From Nitrosomonadales bacterium (GTDB lineage: Bacteria > Pseudomonadota > Gammaproteobacteria > Burkholderiales > Methylophilaceae): a stretch of 15,009 nt of DNA. Shown here piece by piece: positions 7,087 to 15,009 of the stretch. The notes under the pieces were generated by a model that did not search any database, was not told where the DNA came from, and was given only the letters and a program-made list of their open reading frames with translations. Position 1 is the first letter of the stretch. Every line of letters begins with the position of its first letter. The stretch covers positions 1-15,009 of the forward strand of contig JABHXS010000056.1 in the NCBI GenBank assembly GCA_018657165.1, given 5' to 3'. A program made the translations under genes and the position numbers.

Positions 7087-10000
7087 TTGATATTAACTAA
7101 GGAAAGCTTATATCTAAAAGCTGCAATATTTGATGAGCTTTTATCAGATGATTTTGAATCTGTACCCGCTCAAAAAAAAGAAACGGAGCTGGGAGCAAAA
7201 AGACTAGCTGCTTGGTGTCATGCTGCTTCTGGTGGTGACTGGAATCTTTTTTCCAAACGACTTAAAAGAGATAATTTTAAATATAATTATGTTTTAACAA
7301 GATTTTCTTCAGCAAAAATAAGTCAAAAAATAAAATACCCTCAATGGGTAGAAGATTCATTATGGATTCAAACGGTATATCAAAACCAAGGACTTATACC
7401 CAAGAAAGTATTGTTTTCAACAAAGCGAGTTACTCTGCCATTTGAAAGCATTTTTTTTAATTTGGTTAATGAGTCACTCGGCTTACTCAAAGCATCAGTC
7501 TCCAGTAAGGCCTTAAGGAATTTTTCAAATACTGCTGTTGATGATATTTCATATCAGCTATTGAAATCCTTAAGCAACTTTCTAACGCCTTATTTTTTTG
7601 AGGGCTTTTCAAAGCACATGGAACTTGCCAATAAAAAAAAGAAAAAGACATCAACAACAAAACTTAATAAAAATTACAATGAATATATTGCATTCATGAT
7701 TAACAATAAAGGCATCATAAATTCATTTTTTGAAAAACCAGTAATGTTAAGAATGATTGCTACAATTACTAGGCAATGGATAAATACTAATAAAGAATTA
7801 ATAAGTAGAATTGAGGCAGATCAACTTGAGATAAATAAAAAATTCAAACTGAAGTTTAGTAAGAATAATAATGCATCAAAGATAATTAGTGATTTATCAG
7901 ACCCACATAACTCCGGACATACAGTTCAAATATTAGAATTACAAGATAGAAATAAATTAGTTTACAAGCCAAAAGACTGTAGTCTTGATTTTAAATTTGC
8001 TGAACTTATAGAAAAGTTAAATTCTGAAAAAGGGTCATTGGATTTACGCGTACCGAAAATTATTTCAAAAAAAAACTATGGTTGGTCTGAATATATTAAC
8101 CACACCGAACTAGACCAAGGTGATGATGGCAGTCTTTTCTTTAAAAGAGCAGGCGCATGGTTAAGTTTATTTCATAATTTTTCTGGCACTGACATGCACT
8201 TTGAAAACATCATGGCCTCTGGGAATCACCCTGTTCCCATAGACATTGAGATGATACTCCAAGGCTCCTCCTCTGAGCATTTAAGCGGTCAAAAGAAAAG
8301 GGAAAGTATGGATTTGGCTAATACAAAAAGTATGAACTCCGTTATGTCTGTTGGATTATTGCCTTCCTATTTAAAATCCTCAGATAATCAAATGATAGAC
8401 ATTGGCGGCCTATCACATAGGCTTCATCAACCTGCCTCAAATAAATGTATAAATATAAATACTGACGAAATGAAATTTGTAGCTAAAGAGTCAAAAATGA
8501 AAGTTAGCACAAACTTACCACATAAAAAAAATAAAAATATTTTATTCGATAAACACACAGAGATTTTTTTAAAAGGTTATCAGCAGTATTCAGTGTTTAT
8601 AAATAATTTATTTAAAAATAATGGACTTTCTTATTTTTTAAAAAGTTTTAAAAGTCATTCAACTAGAAAGGTAATTAAGCCAACAAGATTTTACGCAACC
8701 TTAATAAAAAGATTAAAAAGTACTAGCTTAATGGATGATGGGGTAATTTGGAGTGCAGATTTAGATTTTGTATCCAGACTTTGTGACTGGAATAAAGAGA
8801 GAGATTCGATGTGGCCTAGTATCAGACAAGAAAGGATTGATTTGTCAGAATTTAACATTCCAGTTTTTTATATGGGAGTTAATTCAAAAAAAATAATAAA
8901 CCCAAGAGGTTATGTTTGTAAATTAGATTCAAAGAGTGGATTTCAGCAATCTCTAAAGAGGTTTAAACTTTTATCAGAGGATGAAATTAGGTGGCAATCA
9001 GAGATAATTAAGATTTCTACTTTTAATCAATTAAACTACAAAAAAAATATTACCGCTTACCCAATAAAAAATAATCAGAGAAAAAATATTGAAAAATTTT
9101 ATTTTAATGAAGCTCAGGCAATTGCAAAAACAATCAAAGACGCAGCAATCAGAAAATCAGGTTCTGCATCTTGGTTATGTATTGATTGGATAGGTGAAAC
9201 AGGAATGTCTGCTTTAGCACCGGTATCATTCGATCTTTATGGAGGAAGCACAGGTATTGGGTTATATTTAGCTGCTTTTGCAAAGGTAGCAAAATCAAAA
9301 GAAATGAAGAAAATTTCGCTTGAAGCTATAGCGTCAGTTAGGGATGATGTTTCTGATAAAAATGCACAAAGATTTGCTAGAGTAAACGGTATTGGTGGTG
9401 CATCAGGGATTGGATCAATAATCTATGGTCTAACCTGTATAGGTGAATTTATTGATGATGAAAAAGTAATTTCGGATGCAAAATGTGCTGCAAAACTAAT
9501 TACTAAAGATCTTGTTAATAAGGATAAAAGTTTTGATGTTATAGCAGGTTCCGCTGGTGCAATCTTATCTCTTCTTAAATTATTTCGTCACACAAAAGAA
9601 AAGTGGGTTCTTGATAAAGCAATCATGTGTGGTGAATACCTCCTATCTATTAAAAGAACCTCAGTAGGGAATGTCAGTTCTTGGGTTGGGAAAGGTTTTG
9701 GTTTAATTCCACATACGGGAATTTCACATGGTGCCTCAGGTTTTGCTTATGCATTTTCTTTGCTTGCTTATGAAACTAAAAGACAAGATTTTAAAAAAGC
9801 TTCAAAAGATTCTTTAGATTACGATAATTTTTACTTCAATAAAAAGGTTACGAATTGGCCAAAAGTAAATACTAATCAAGTAGAAGGACCAAAAAGAGGA
9901 TTTAGAGAAAAAGTATGTCAGTGGTGCTACGGAGCTCCTGGAGTTGGCTTATCAAGATTCGGTATGAAAAAATTTGGAGAAATAGAGCCCAAAATTTTTA

Positions 10001-10320
10001 AAGATGACATAAATAAAGCTATTCAGGCAGTTAATAAAAATAGCAATATTTCTGCAGGTGACTCCCTTTGTTGCGGGCGTATGGGTCAGGTTGAATTTTT
10101 GACTGAAGCATCATTTGCATCTAATAATAAATCATACTTAGAAGAAGCAAATAACTATCTAACTCACTGTGTTGAAAATTCGCATAAGAGCGCGTATCAA
10201 TTTGGTGGAGCAGAAGATATTGGCCTGCATTTAAACCTCTATAGGGGGATAGCTGGAGTCGGCTATACCCTTCTTCGTAAATTAGACCCAACACTACCAA
10301 ACATTCTAATTTGGGAGTAA
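7087..10320 (+). CDS. lanM: Class II lanthipeptide synthetase LanM with C-C-G cyclase motif
   Basis: The 1077-residue bifunctional enzyme dehydrates Ser/Thr of a precursor peptide and then joins Cys to the dehydro residues. The N-terminal dehydratase has Y-K-P-K-D with Lys294, the catalytic group D-M-H-F-E-N (Asp369, His371, Asn374) and D-I-E (Asp386, Glu388), all matching the kinase-like active site of LanM enzymes such as CylM. The C-terminal LanC-like cyclase has S-H-G at His881, W-C-Y-G with Cys947 and L-C-C-G with Cys995 and Cys996. The last motif is normally C-H-G. Three Cys ligands for zinc are known in ProcM-type enzymes, linked to broad substrate range. Length is normal for LanM. It starts with TTG and ends 3 nt before pepN. 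Substrates are probably the two short peptides at 534 and 13183. Confidence 0.96.
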   Translation: MILTKESLYLKAAIFDELLSDDFESVPAQKKETELGAKRLAAWCHAASGGDWNLFSKRLKRDNFKYNYVLTRFSSAKISQKIKYPQWVEDSLWIQTVYQNQGLIPKKVLFSTKRVTLPFESIFFNLVNESLGLLKASVSSKALRNFSNTAVDDISYQLLKSLSNFLTPYFFEGFSKHMELANKKKKKTSTTKLNKNYNEYIAFMINNKGIINSFFEKPVMLRMIATITRQWINTNKELISRIEADQLEINKKFKLKFSKNNNASKIISDLSDPHNSGHTVQILELQDRNKLVYKPKDCSLDFKFAELIEKLNSEKGSLDLRVPKIISKKNYGWSEYINHTELDQGDDGSLFFKRAGAWLSLFHNFSGTDMHFENIMASGNHPVPIDIEMILQGSSSEHLSGQKKRESMDLANTKSMNSVMSVGLLPSYLKSSDNQMIDIGGLSHRLHQPASNKCININTDEMKFVAKESKMKVSTNLPHKKNKNILFDKHTEIFLKGYQQYSVFINNLFKNNGLSYFLKSFKSHSTRKVIKPTRFYATLIKRLKSTSLMDDGVIWSADLDFVSRLCDWNKERDSMWPSIRQERIDLSEFNIPVFYMGVNSKKIINPRGYVCKLDSKSGFQQSLKRFKLLSEDEIRWQSEIIKISTFNQLNYKKNITAYPIKNNQRKNIEKFYFNEAQAIAKTIKDAAIRKSGSASWLCIDWIGETGMSALAPVSFDLYGGSTGIGLYLAAFAKVAKSKEMKKISLEAIASVRDDVSDKNAQRFARVNGIGGASGIGSIIYGLTCIGEFIDDEKVISDAKCAAKLITKDLVNKDKSFDVIAGSAGAILSLLKLFRHTKEKWVLDKAIMCGEYLLSIKRTSVGNVSSWVGKGFGLIPHTGISHGASGFAYAFSLLAYETKRQDFKKASKDSLDYDNFYFNKKVTNWPKVNTNQVEGPKRGFREKVCQWCYGAPGVGLSRFGMKKFGEIEPKIFKDDINKAIQAVNKNSNISAGDSLCCGRMGQVEFLTEASFASNNKSYLEEANNYLTHCVENSHKSAYQFGGAEDIGLHLNLYRGIAGVGYTLLRKLDPTLPNILIWE

Positions 10321-10323
10321 AAA

Positions 10324-12963
10324 ATGGCAGATAACACTTCAAACAAAATTTATAGAAAGGATTATATAAAATCAATCTTTTGTTGCCCTAAGATTTCATT
10401 AGAAATCAAACTTAATCTTGATAAAACGATAGTTACTAATATCATGACAATCACTCCTAACATTGCGAAAGTTAAAAGTAATTCAAAGCTATTGTTAAAT
10501 GGAGAGAATATAGATTTAGTTGTATTGAAAATTAATGGGGAAAAATTTGAGCAATATATATTGAATAAAACTGCTTTAATAATTCCAAACTATAAAAACT
10601 TATTTGATGCATCATTTAAAATTGAGATTCATACAAGCTGTAGCCCTAAAGCTAATAAAGCTCTTAAAGGTCTCTATATTTCTAATGACATATTTGTTAC
10701 TCAATGTGAGGCCGAGGGTTTCAGAAATATTACTTATGCTCTTGATCGACCAGATATTATGTCAGTCTATCAAGTTAAATTGATTGCAAAAAAAGATACC
10801 TGCCCAGTATTGCTATCGAATGGTAACTTAATCAAAAAGGAAGACTTAGATAGTGGTTTTCATTCTGCCACATGGGTAGACCCTTTTCTTAAACCATCAT
10901 ATCTGTTTGCATTGGTCGCAGGAAAGCTTTCTTGTAATGAAAGGAAATATAAAACTTTAAGTGGCCATAAAAAATTACTTCAGGTGTGGGCTAGCGAAAA
11001 AAACATAAGTAAAACAGATTTTTGTTTGCAAGCATTGGTTAATGCAATCGAGTGGGATGAACAGCGCTTTGGCCTAGAGTTAGATTTAGAGAGATTTATG
11101 ATTGTTGCCATTGATGACTTTAATATGGGTGCTATGGAAAATAAGGGCTTAAATATTTTTAATTCATCTACTATTTTACTTGATAAAAAATTTTCCTTGG
11201 ATGCAGACTTCATATTCTCAGAACGCATAGTTGGCCATGAGTATTTTCATAATTGGACGGGAAATAGAGTTACATGTCGGGATTGGTTTCAGCTAACACT
11301 TAAAGAAGGCTTAACGGTTTTTAGAGATCTCCAATTCTCAATGGATAGGTTGCCAACAAAATCAGGAAAGGATGTCGTTAGAATTAACTTTATTAACTCT
11401 TTGAGATCAGCCCAATTTCTAGAAGATGCTGGACCTACAGCCCACCCAATAAGACCAGATCAATATGAAGCTATTGATAATTTTTATACTTCAACTGTTT
11501 ACTCAAAGGGTTCTGAGGTTGTTAGGATGATTCAGACTATTCTTGGTGTAGATGGATTCAATAAAGGCTTAAAACTTTACTTTAAAAGACATGATGGACA
11601 CGCTGTCACCTGTGAAGATTTTGTTGACGCAATGGGTGATGCAAATAATTTAGATTTTTCACAATTTAAAAACTGGTATTCACAGGTTGGTACCCCGAAA
11701 TTAGAAGTTACTGAGCAATATAGTGAAGATGAAAAAACATATACACTCATTTTTAAACAATCAAATAATCATCCCAAAAATACAACAAAAAAAGCTCTCC
11801 ATATTCCTATCCTTATGAAGCTTTTTAAATTATCAAAAAAAACAAAAACTATAAAAAATACAAGTATGGGCGAAGAGTTTTTAATTAACCTTAAAAAGAG
11901 TACTGAGGAATTTAAATTTAACGGATTTGATCAAAAACCTACTGCCTCCATTAATAGAAACTTTAGTTCGCCTATCAACATAGAATTCCCCCCCTATCAA
12001 GACCAAAATTATCTAATCAATCAGCTCAAATATGATGATGATGCATTTAATAGATGGGAAGCTTCACAAAGAATATATCAGATACTTATCATTGAGGATA
12101 AGGATCTAACAGATGAATTAGTAAATATTTTAAAGAATATTTTATTGGATGAGAAGCTAGATCCAAGCTTTAAAGGCCTTCTCTTTAGTGTACCAAATCA
12201 TGGTTTTTTATCTCAAAAGCTTGAAGAATACGACCCAATTCATTTATTAGATAAGATAAATAAGCTTAAGACCTCAATGGCCATTAGATTAAAAAATGAA
12301 TGGGAATTAACTTTTCATAAAATGAAAAGTAAAGGTTTATATAGCTTAGAGCCAGAAGAGATTAGTATAAGATCATTGAAAAATCTCTCATTAAATATGC
12401 TGTTATGGGTAGACGAAAATACATATAAAGATTTAGCCACTAATCAATATATTAAATCGGATAACATGAATGATCAATGGGCATCACTATGTAGTTTGTA
12501 TATAAAGTCTAAGCATGCGTATCAAGATTTGATTAACGACTTTTATGAAAGAAATAAACATGAAGAAATTTCTTTAGATAGATGGTTTTCAATTCAGGCA
12601 ATTAAATACCCGCATGGTGATAAAAAATTTGTTCAGAAAATTAATTCATTGAAGAATCATAAAAGCTTTAATATCGAGAATCCAAATAGAGCAATGAGCC
12701 TAATTGGTTCATTTTGCTTTGCAAATACGTATGGCTTTCATTCAGAAGATGGCTCTGGTTATGATTTTTGGGCTCAAAATGTAATAGAAATTGATAGCCT
12801 TAACCCTCAGATAGCATCATCACTGATGAGGCGAGCAATGGATTGGAAAAGACTTAATAAAAAATACAGGGCAATGTTTAAAAAAATACTTTACAAAATA
12901 GAGTCTACCCAAAATCTGTCAATAAATAGTCGAGAGATGTTAAAGGTTATATTGTTCGATTAG
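10324..12963 (+). CDS. pepN: PepN-type M1 zinc aminopeptidase
   Basis: The 879-residue protein matches gamma-type PepN (E. coli about 870 residues). It has the M1 exopeptidase motif G-A-M-E-N (269-273) and the zinc site H-E-Y-F-H (305-309) with Glu328, 19 residues after the second His. There is no signal peptide, so it acts in the cytoplasm, removing N-terminal residues from peptides. The gene starts 3 nt after lanM, with GGGAG at the lanM 3' end as its ribosome binding site, so the two are almost certainly co-expressed. M1-family proteases are known to trim leaders of class III lanthipeptides. Here the exporter has no leader peptidase, so PepN is a good candidate for leader trimming. It may instead be the ordinary housekeeping enzyme. 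Confidence 0.96.
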   Translation: MADNTSNKIYRKDYIKSIFCCPKISLEIKLNLDKTIVTNIMTITPNIAKVKSNSKLLLNGENIDLVVLKINGEKFEQYILNKTALIIPNYKNLFDASFKIEIHTSCSPKANKALKGLYISNDIFVTQCEAEGFRNITYALDRPDIMSVYQVKLIAKKDTCPVLLSNGNLIKKEDLDSGFHSATWVDPFLKPSYLFALVAGKLSCNERKYKTLSGHKKLLQVWASEKNISKTDFCLQALVNAIEWDEQRFGLELDLERFMIVAIDDFNMGAMENKGLNIFNSSTILLDKKFSLDADFIFSERIVGHEYFHNWTGNRVTCRDWFQLTLKEGLTVFRDLQFSMDRLPTKSGKDVVRINFINSLRSAQFLEDAGPTAHPIRPDQYEAIDNFYTSTVYSKGSEVVRMIQTILGVDGFNKGLKLYFKRHDGHAVTCEDFVDAMGDANNLDFSQFKNWYSQVGTPKLEVTEQYSEDEKTYTLIFKQSNNHPKNTTKKALHIPILMKLFKLSKKTKTIKNTSMGEEFLINLKKSTEEFKFNGFDQKPTASINRNFSSPINIEFPPYQDQNYLINQLKYDDDAFNRWEASQRIYQILIIEDKDLTDELVNILKNILLDEKLDPSFKGLLFSVPNHGFLSQKLEEYDPIHLLDKINKLKTSMAIRLKNEWELTFHKMKSKGLYSLEPEEISIRSLKNLSLNMLLWVDENTYKDLATNQYIKSDNMNDQWASLCSLYIKSKHAYQDLINDFYERNKHEEISLDRWFSIQAIKYPHGDKKFVQKINSLKNHKSFNIENPNRAMSLIGSFCFANTYGFHSEDGSGYDFWAQNVIEIDSLNPQIASSLMRRAMDWKRLNKKYRAMFKKILYKIESTQNLSINSREMLKVILFD

Positions 12964-13138
12964 CATATAAAAAATATGTGCTCTGATTACCCATCTTATA
13001 TTTTAGTTATGGGAAATTGCTTAGTAAAACAGATAGTGTTAAGTAATTTTCTCCCTTAAATAGACTAGAAACCTTTAAAAAAAAGTTATATTTAAATTGG
13101 GGGCTGGTGAACAGCGAACATGTTTTGATAATTGAGGC

Positions 13139-13172
13139 AAAAAAAAACCTCATAAAGATGAGGTTTTTTTTT
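13139..13172. terminator. Bidirectional rho-independent terminator
   Basis: C-C-T-C-A-T (13148-13153) and A-T-G-A-G-G (13158-13163) pair around a 4-nt loop, extended by A-runs and T-runs on the two sides to a stem of about 15 bp. The T-run serves the plus strand and the complement of the A-run serves the minus strand. It lies between convergent pepN and precursor 2 and probably ends both. Confidence 0.85.
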
Positions 13173-13182
13173 ATTTATTTAC

Positions 13183-13287
13183 CTAGGCACAAGGGTCAGT
13201 ATATGTATGTACAATAGTAAAAACTTTATCGCATGCTGCTGCACCTAAAACCATTTCCTCTAGAACTTCATCTGTGATTTTTTCCAT
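13183..13287 (-). CDS. lanA: Putative lanthipeptide precursor 2 (34 aa)
   Basis: This 34-residue peptide shares the leader motif E-K-I-T-D-E-V-L-E-E (2-11) with precursor 1. Residues 12-18, M-V-L-G-A-A-A, include a Gly-Ala that resembles class II leader cleavage sites. The likely core, C-D-K-V-F-T-I-V-H-T-Y-T-D-P-C-A (19-34), has Thr24, Thr28 and Thr30 and Cys19 and Cys33. T-Y-T-D-P-C loosely recalls the T-x-T-x-E-C part of mersacidin-like lipid II binders but lacks its Glu. Cys19 lies before all Thr residues, so a reverse-direction ring would be needed. A strong AAGGAG lies 7 nt before the ATG. The gene lies downstream of the CheR-like gene and ends just before the shared terminator. Core limits and activity are inferred. 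Confidence 0.82.
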   Translation of the reverse strand: MEKITDEVLEEMVLGAAACDKVFTIVHTYTDPCA

Positions 13288-13294
13288 GTTAAAA

Positions 13295-13300
13295 CTCCTT
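13295..13300 (-). promoter_or_regulatory. Ribosome binding site of precursor 2
   Basis: The minus strand reads AAGGAG, 7 nt before the ATG at 13287. It is a near-perfect Shine-Dalgarno at ideal spacing and strongly supports translation of the 34-codon gene. Confidence 0.75.
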
Positions 13301-13318
13301 AAAATAAAATTTTTAACA

Positions 13319-13340
13319 CTTAATATAATAAATAATTAAG
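13319..13340. repeat. AT-only inverted repeat upstream of precursor 2
   Basis: CTTAAT (13319-13324) and ATTAAG (13335-13340) are inverted copies around 10 nt, within the 94-bp gap between the CheR-like gene and precursor 2. It could be an operator or a weak terminator of the upstream gene. Being all A/T apart from the outer G and C, it may also be chance. I find no convincing -35/-10 pair in this gap. Confidence 0.3.
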
Positions 13341-13381
13341 TATTTTTTATCTTACACTAATATTTTTTTTCAACAATGAGT

Positions 13382-14482
13382 TTAATGAATTTTTGTGTAA
13401 ACAATTAATTTCTCATGATGCCTACATAAAAATGTAGTATTTCTTAGGCATTCGCCCATCCCTAATATAATTCCACCTTCTTCATTTAAGTTCTTACTTA
13501 CCCCTTTCAAAATATTTTTTGCTTGAATTGGGTCAAAATAATAGAGGACATTGCGTAAGAAAATATAATCAAATTTATCCACTATTGATTCTTTGTTGAT
13601 AATTAGATTTCTTTCTTCAAATTTAATTAATTTTTTAATATTCTCCTTAATTAAAAAATTACTCCCCTTTTTAATGAAGTAATTTTTTATATAATTTTTT
13701 GGAAGATTGGATACCTGGCTCACATCATAAACACCTTCTTTTGCAAATTTAACTGCACTTTTTGATAAATCAGAAGCATAAATATTAATTGACCAATCCG
13801 AGCTTCTTTTTAATAGCTCTTCTGAGAGGATCATTGCAATGGTATATGGCTCATAACCTCCCGCACATGCTGCAGACCAAATATTAATCACTTTTTTTTT
13901 ATTACGCATGATATGAATTGGTAGCTCTTTATTAATAAACTCATCAAAAATTTCTTTATCACGATAAAAACACGAATCATTCATTGTTAATAAATCAAAT
14001 AATTTATGATGAATATTGTTTATTGGATTTTCTATGAGCGAAGTAATAAGATCCGAAATATTGTTATAGGCATTACTTTTAGCAATCTGCTCAAGTGCTG
14101 AGCTTAATGACGAAGAATTGATATGCGTAATGCCAACTTCTTTTTGTATAATTTTTTTGAGTATAAGGAATTGCTCACTATCCTTATCTAAATTTTCATT
14201 TTTATTTTGGGCATCTACGGAAAGATTAAAAATATTTAAATTTTCGCTACTAGTATTTTCTTCTTCTATGCCAAAACATAACTCATGAGCTTCACTGACA
14301 ATGTCACTACTATTAGTATTTTTAAACTCGTTAGGATCAATATACACAAAGCCCTTAATAAATTTATTTTTAATTCTAAGCCACAGTATTTCTGCTTTAA
14401 ATACATCTTTTACCTTTATCGATGTTTTTTTTATTATTTTTATTGGGGAAACTAAAGTCTTATCAATTTTTTTTTGTGTCAT
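13382..14482 (-). CDS. cheR: CheR-like SAM-dependent methyltransferase with divergent N-terminus
   Basis: The 366-residue product has a CheR-type C-terminal part. T-M-N-D-S-C-F-Y-R-D (166-175) corresponds to the CheR N-E-T-x-F-F-R-D segment. S-A-A-C-A-G-G-Y-E-P-Y (203-213) is the SAM-binding loop, A-S-D-L-S (236-240) the acidic ribose-binding strand, and R-N-V-L-Y-Y-F-D (310-317) a conserved late motif. CheR methylates glutamates of chemoreceptors. The first 105 residues are not CheR-like: they hold a lysine-rich start, a possible small beta region (about 30-50) and an Asn/Glu-rich linker. No receptor, CheA, CheB or CheW gene is visible. It may belong to a different sensory system, or its target may be something else, including products of the neighbouring genes. 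Codon and base use look like the surroundings. Confidence 0.85.
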   Translation of the reverse strand: MTQKKIDKTLVSPIKIIKKTSIKVKDVFKAEILWLRIKNKFIKGFVYIDPNEFKNTNSSDIVSEAHELCFGIEEENTSSENLNIFNLSVDAQNKNENLDKDSEQFLILKKIIQKEVGITHINSSSLSSALEQIAKSNAYNNISDLITSLIENPINNIHHKLFDLLTMNDSCFYRDKEIFDEFINKELPIHIMRNKKKVINIWSAACAGGYEPYTIAMILSEELLKRSSDWSINIYASDLSKSAVKFAKEGVYDVSQVSNLPKNYIKNYFIKKGSNFLIKENIKKLIKFEERNLIINKESIVDKFDYIFLRNVLYYFDPIQAKNILKGVSKNLNEEGGIILGMGECLRNTTFLCRHHEKLIVYTKIH

Positions 14483-15009
14483 GAAATGTTAAAACCTAAT
14501 TTGAAAATTAAAATTAAACAAGAATAGTTAAGATTACCACACCTCATATCAGCTTACTCATATGCTTTCTAATCAATTTATCTGCCTTCTCTGAAAACAT
14601 ACTGACAAACAATCCAACTACCAGTATTTAAGATGTGTTAATAATTAATTAACTTGCATTAGCATTAAAAATAAAAAAATAGGAGATAGGCTTAGACAAG
14701 ACCCGAAGAAAAAAGTAATCCAATTAAATCAATAATTTATATGTTTTATCTAAAGTAGTTATTAAGCAATGATATCAGCAGTCTTACAGGGATTATAATT
14801 CACATAGTTTACTAATCACATGACATTATCTGCATATTAAGCTAGTTGAGATTGTGTGTAGTACGAGTCTAGAGTCTTAACAATCAGGTGTATAAAATAG
14901 GTACTAAAGCTAGTTGGACTATGACCTCCATAAAGCACAAAAATACCCAATAATTGAATATGTTAAGGGGTACAGCTAGGGGTATTTATATCTAATTAAG
15001 TTAAAATCC
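14483..15009. other. 527-bp stretch without a recognisable gene
   Basis: I read both strands and found no frame with a good start, ribosome binding site and more than about 12 codons, and no tRNA-like fold. The stretch should include the promoter of the CheR-like gene near its left end. It contains a 10-bp direct repeat, AAGCTAGTTG (14839-14848 and 14907-14916), and a related AGCTAG at 14973. An AGGAG at about 14682 on the plus strand has no start codon at proper spacing. The region could hold a small RNA or the upstream region of a gene beyond the window. Confidence 0.5.
14839..14916. repeat. 10-bp direct repeat AAGCTAGTTG
   Basis: Two perfect copies begin at 14839 and 14907, 68 bp apart, in non-coding DNA. 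The AGCTAG core also occurs at 14973 and at 126. They may be binding sites of a regulator or a degenerate mobile-element trace. Two copies are too few to say. Confidence 0.35.

Noticed and set aside
12976..13059. 27-codon plus-strand frame after pepN with two Cys and several Ser
   Set aside because: It has no ribosome binding site and no leader motif like the two precursors, and probably is chance in the pepN 3' untranslated region.
534..13287. Two-peptide lantibiotic (alpha and beta partners)
   Set aside because: Known two-peptide systems mostly use one LanM per peptide and the partners have typical motifs such as C-T-x-T-x-E-C. The cores here do not show these, so partnership cannot be claimed.
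14839..14983. AGCTAG repeats as a CRISPR-like array
   Set aside because: The repeats are only 6-10 bp, unevenly spaced and without cas genes.

Overview
The window is AT-rich, with dense genes, short spacers and Shine-Dalgarno sites. It suggests a low-GC proteobacterium, most likely a gammaproteobacterium: there is a full-length gamma-type PepN, a SyrD/PvdE-type peptide exporter and outer-membrane-style lipoproteins. The lineage cannot be fixed from sequence alone.

The core is a class II lanthipeptide locus. A TTG-started lanM (7087-10320, +) is followed after 3 nt by a PepN-type M1 aminopeptidase gene (10324-12963, +), and the pair ends at a bidirectional terminator (13139-13172). Two very short genes look like its precursor peptides. 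One lies at 534-635 (-) and the other at 13183-13287 (-), one towards each end of the window. They share an N-terminal E-K-[V/I]-T-D-x-x-L-E-E leader motif, have Cys/Ser/Thr-containing C-termini and carry good ribosome binding sites. The LanM cyclase domain has a C-C-G in place of the usual C-H-G zinc motif, the ProcM-like type known for accepting varied substrates. That fits one enzyme serving two unlike cores.

Divergent from lanM is a six-gene minus-strand run: a ParA-family ATPase, a DUF697-like protein with a basic N-terminus, a SyrD/PvdE-type ABC exporter without a C39 peptidase domain, an SPFH/prohibitin-like membrane protein, a secreted protein and a lipoprotein. Precursor 1, with its own promoter, and a small three-helix membrane protein (206-499, a candidate immunity protein) follow on the same strand. 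A divergent CheR-like methyltransferase gene (13382-14482, -) lies upstream of precursor 2, with no other chemotaxis gene in view.

Proposed working model (inference): LanM modifies two short precursors; because the exporter lacks a leader peptidase, the coupled PepN trims the leaders; the ABC protein exports the products. The ParA/DUF697/SPFH/lipoprotein set may position or organise the export complex in the envelope. The window ends in a 527-bp stretch without a recognisable gene (14483-15009), and its left edge may cut a further minus-strand gene (1-75).
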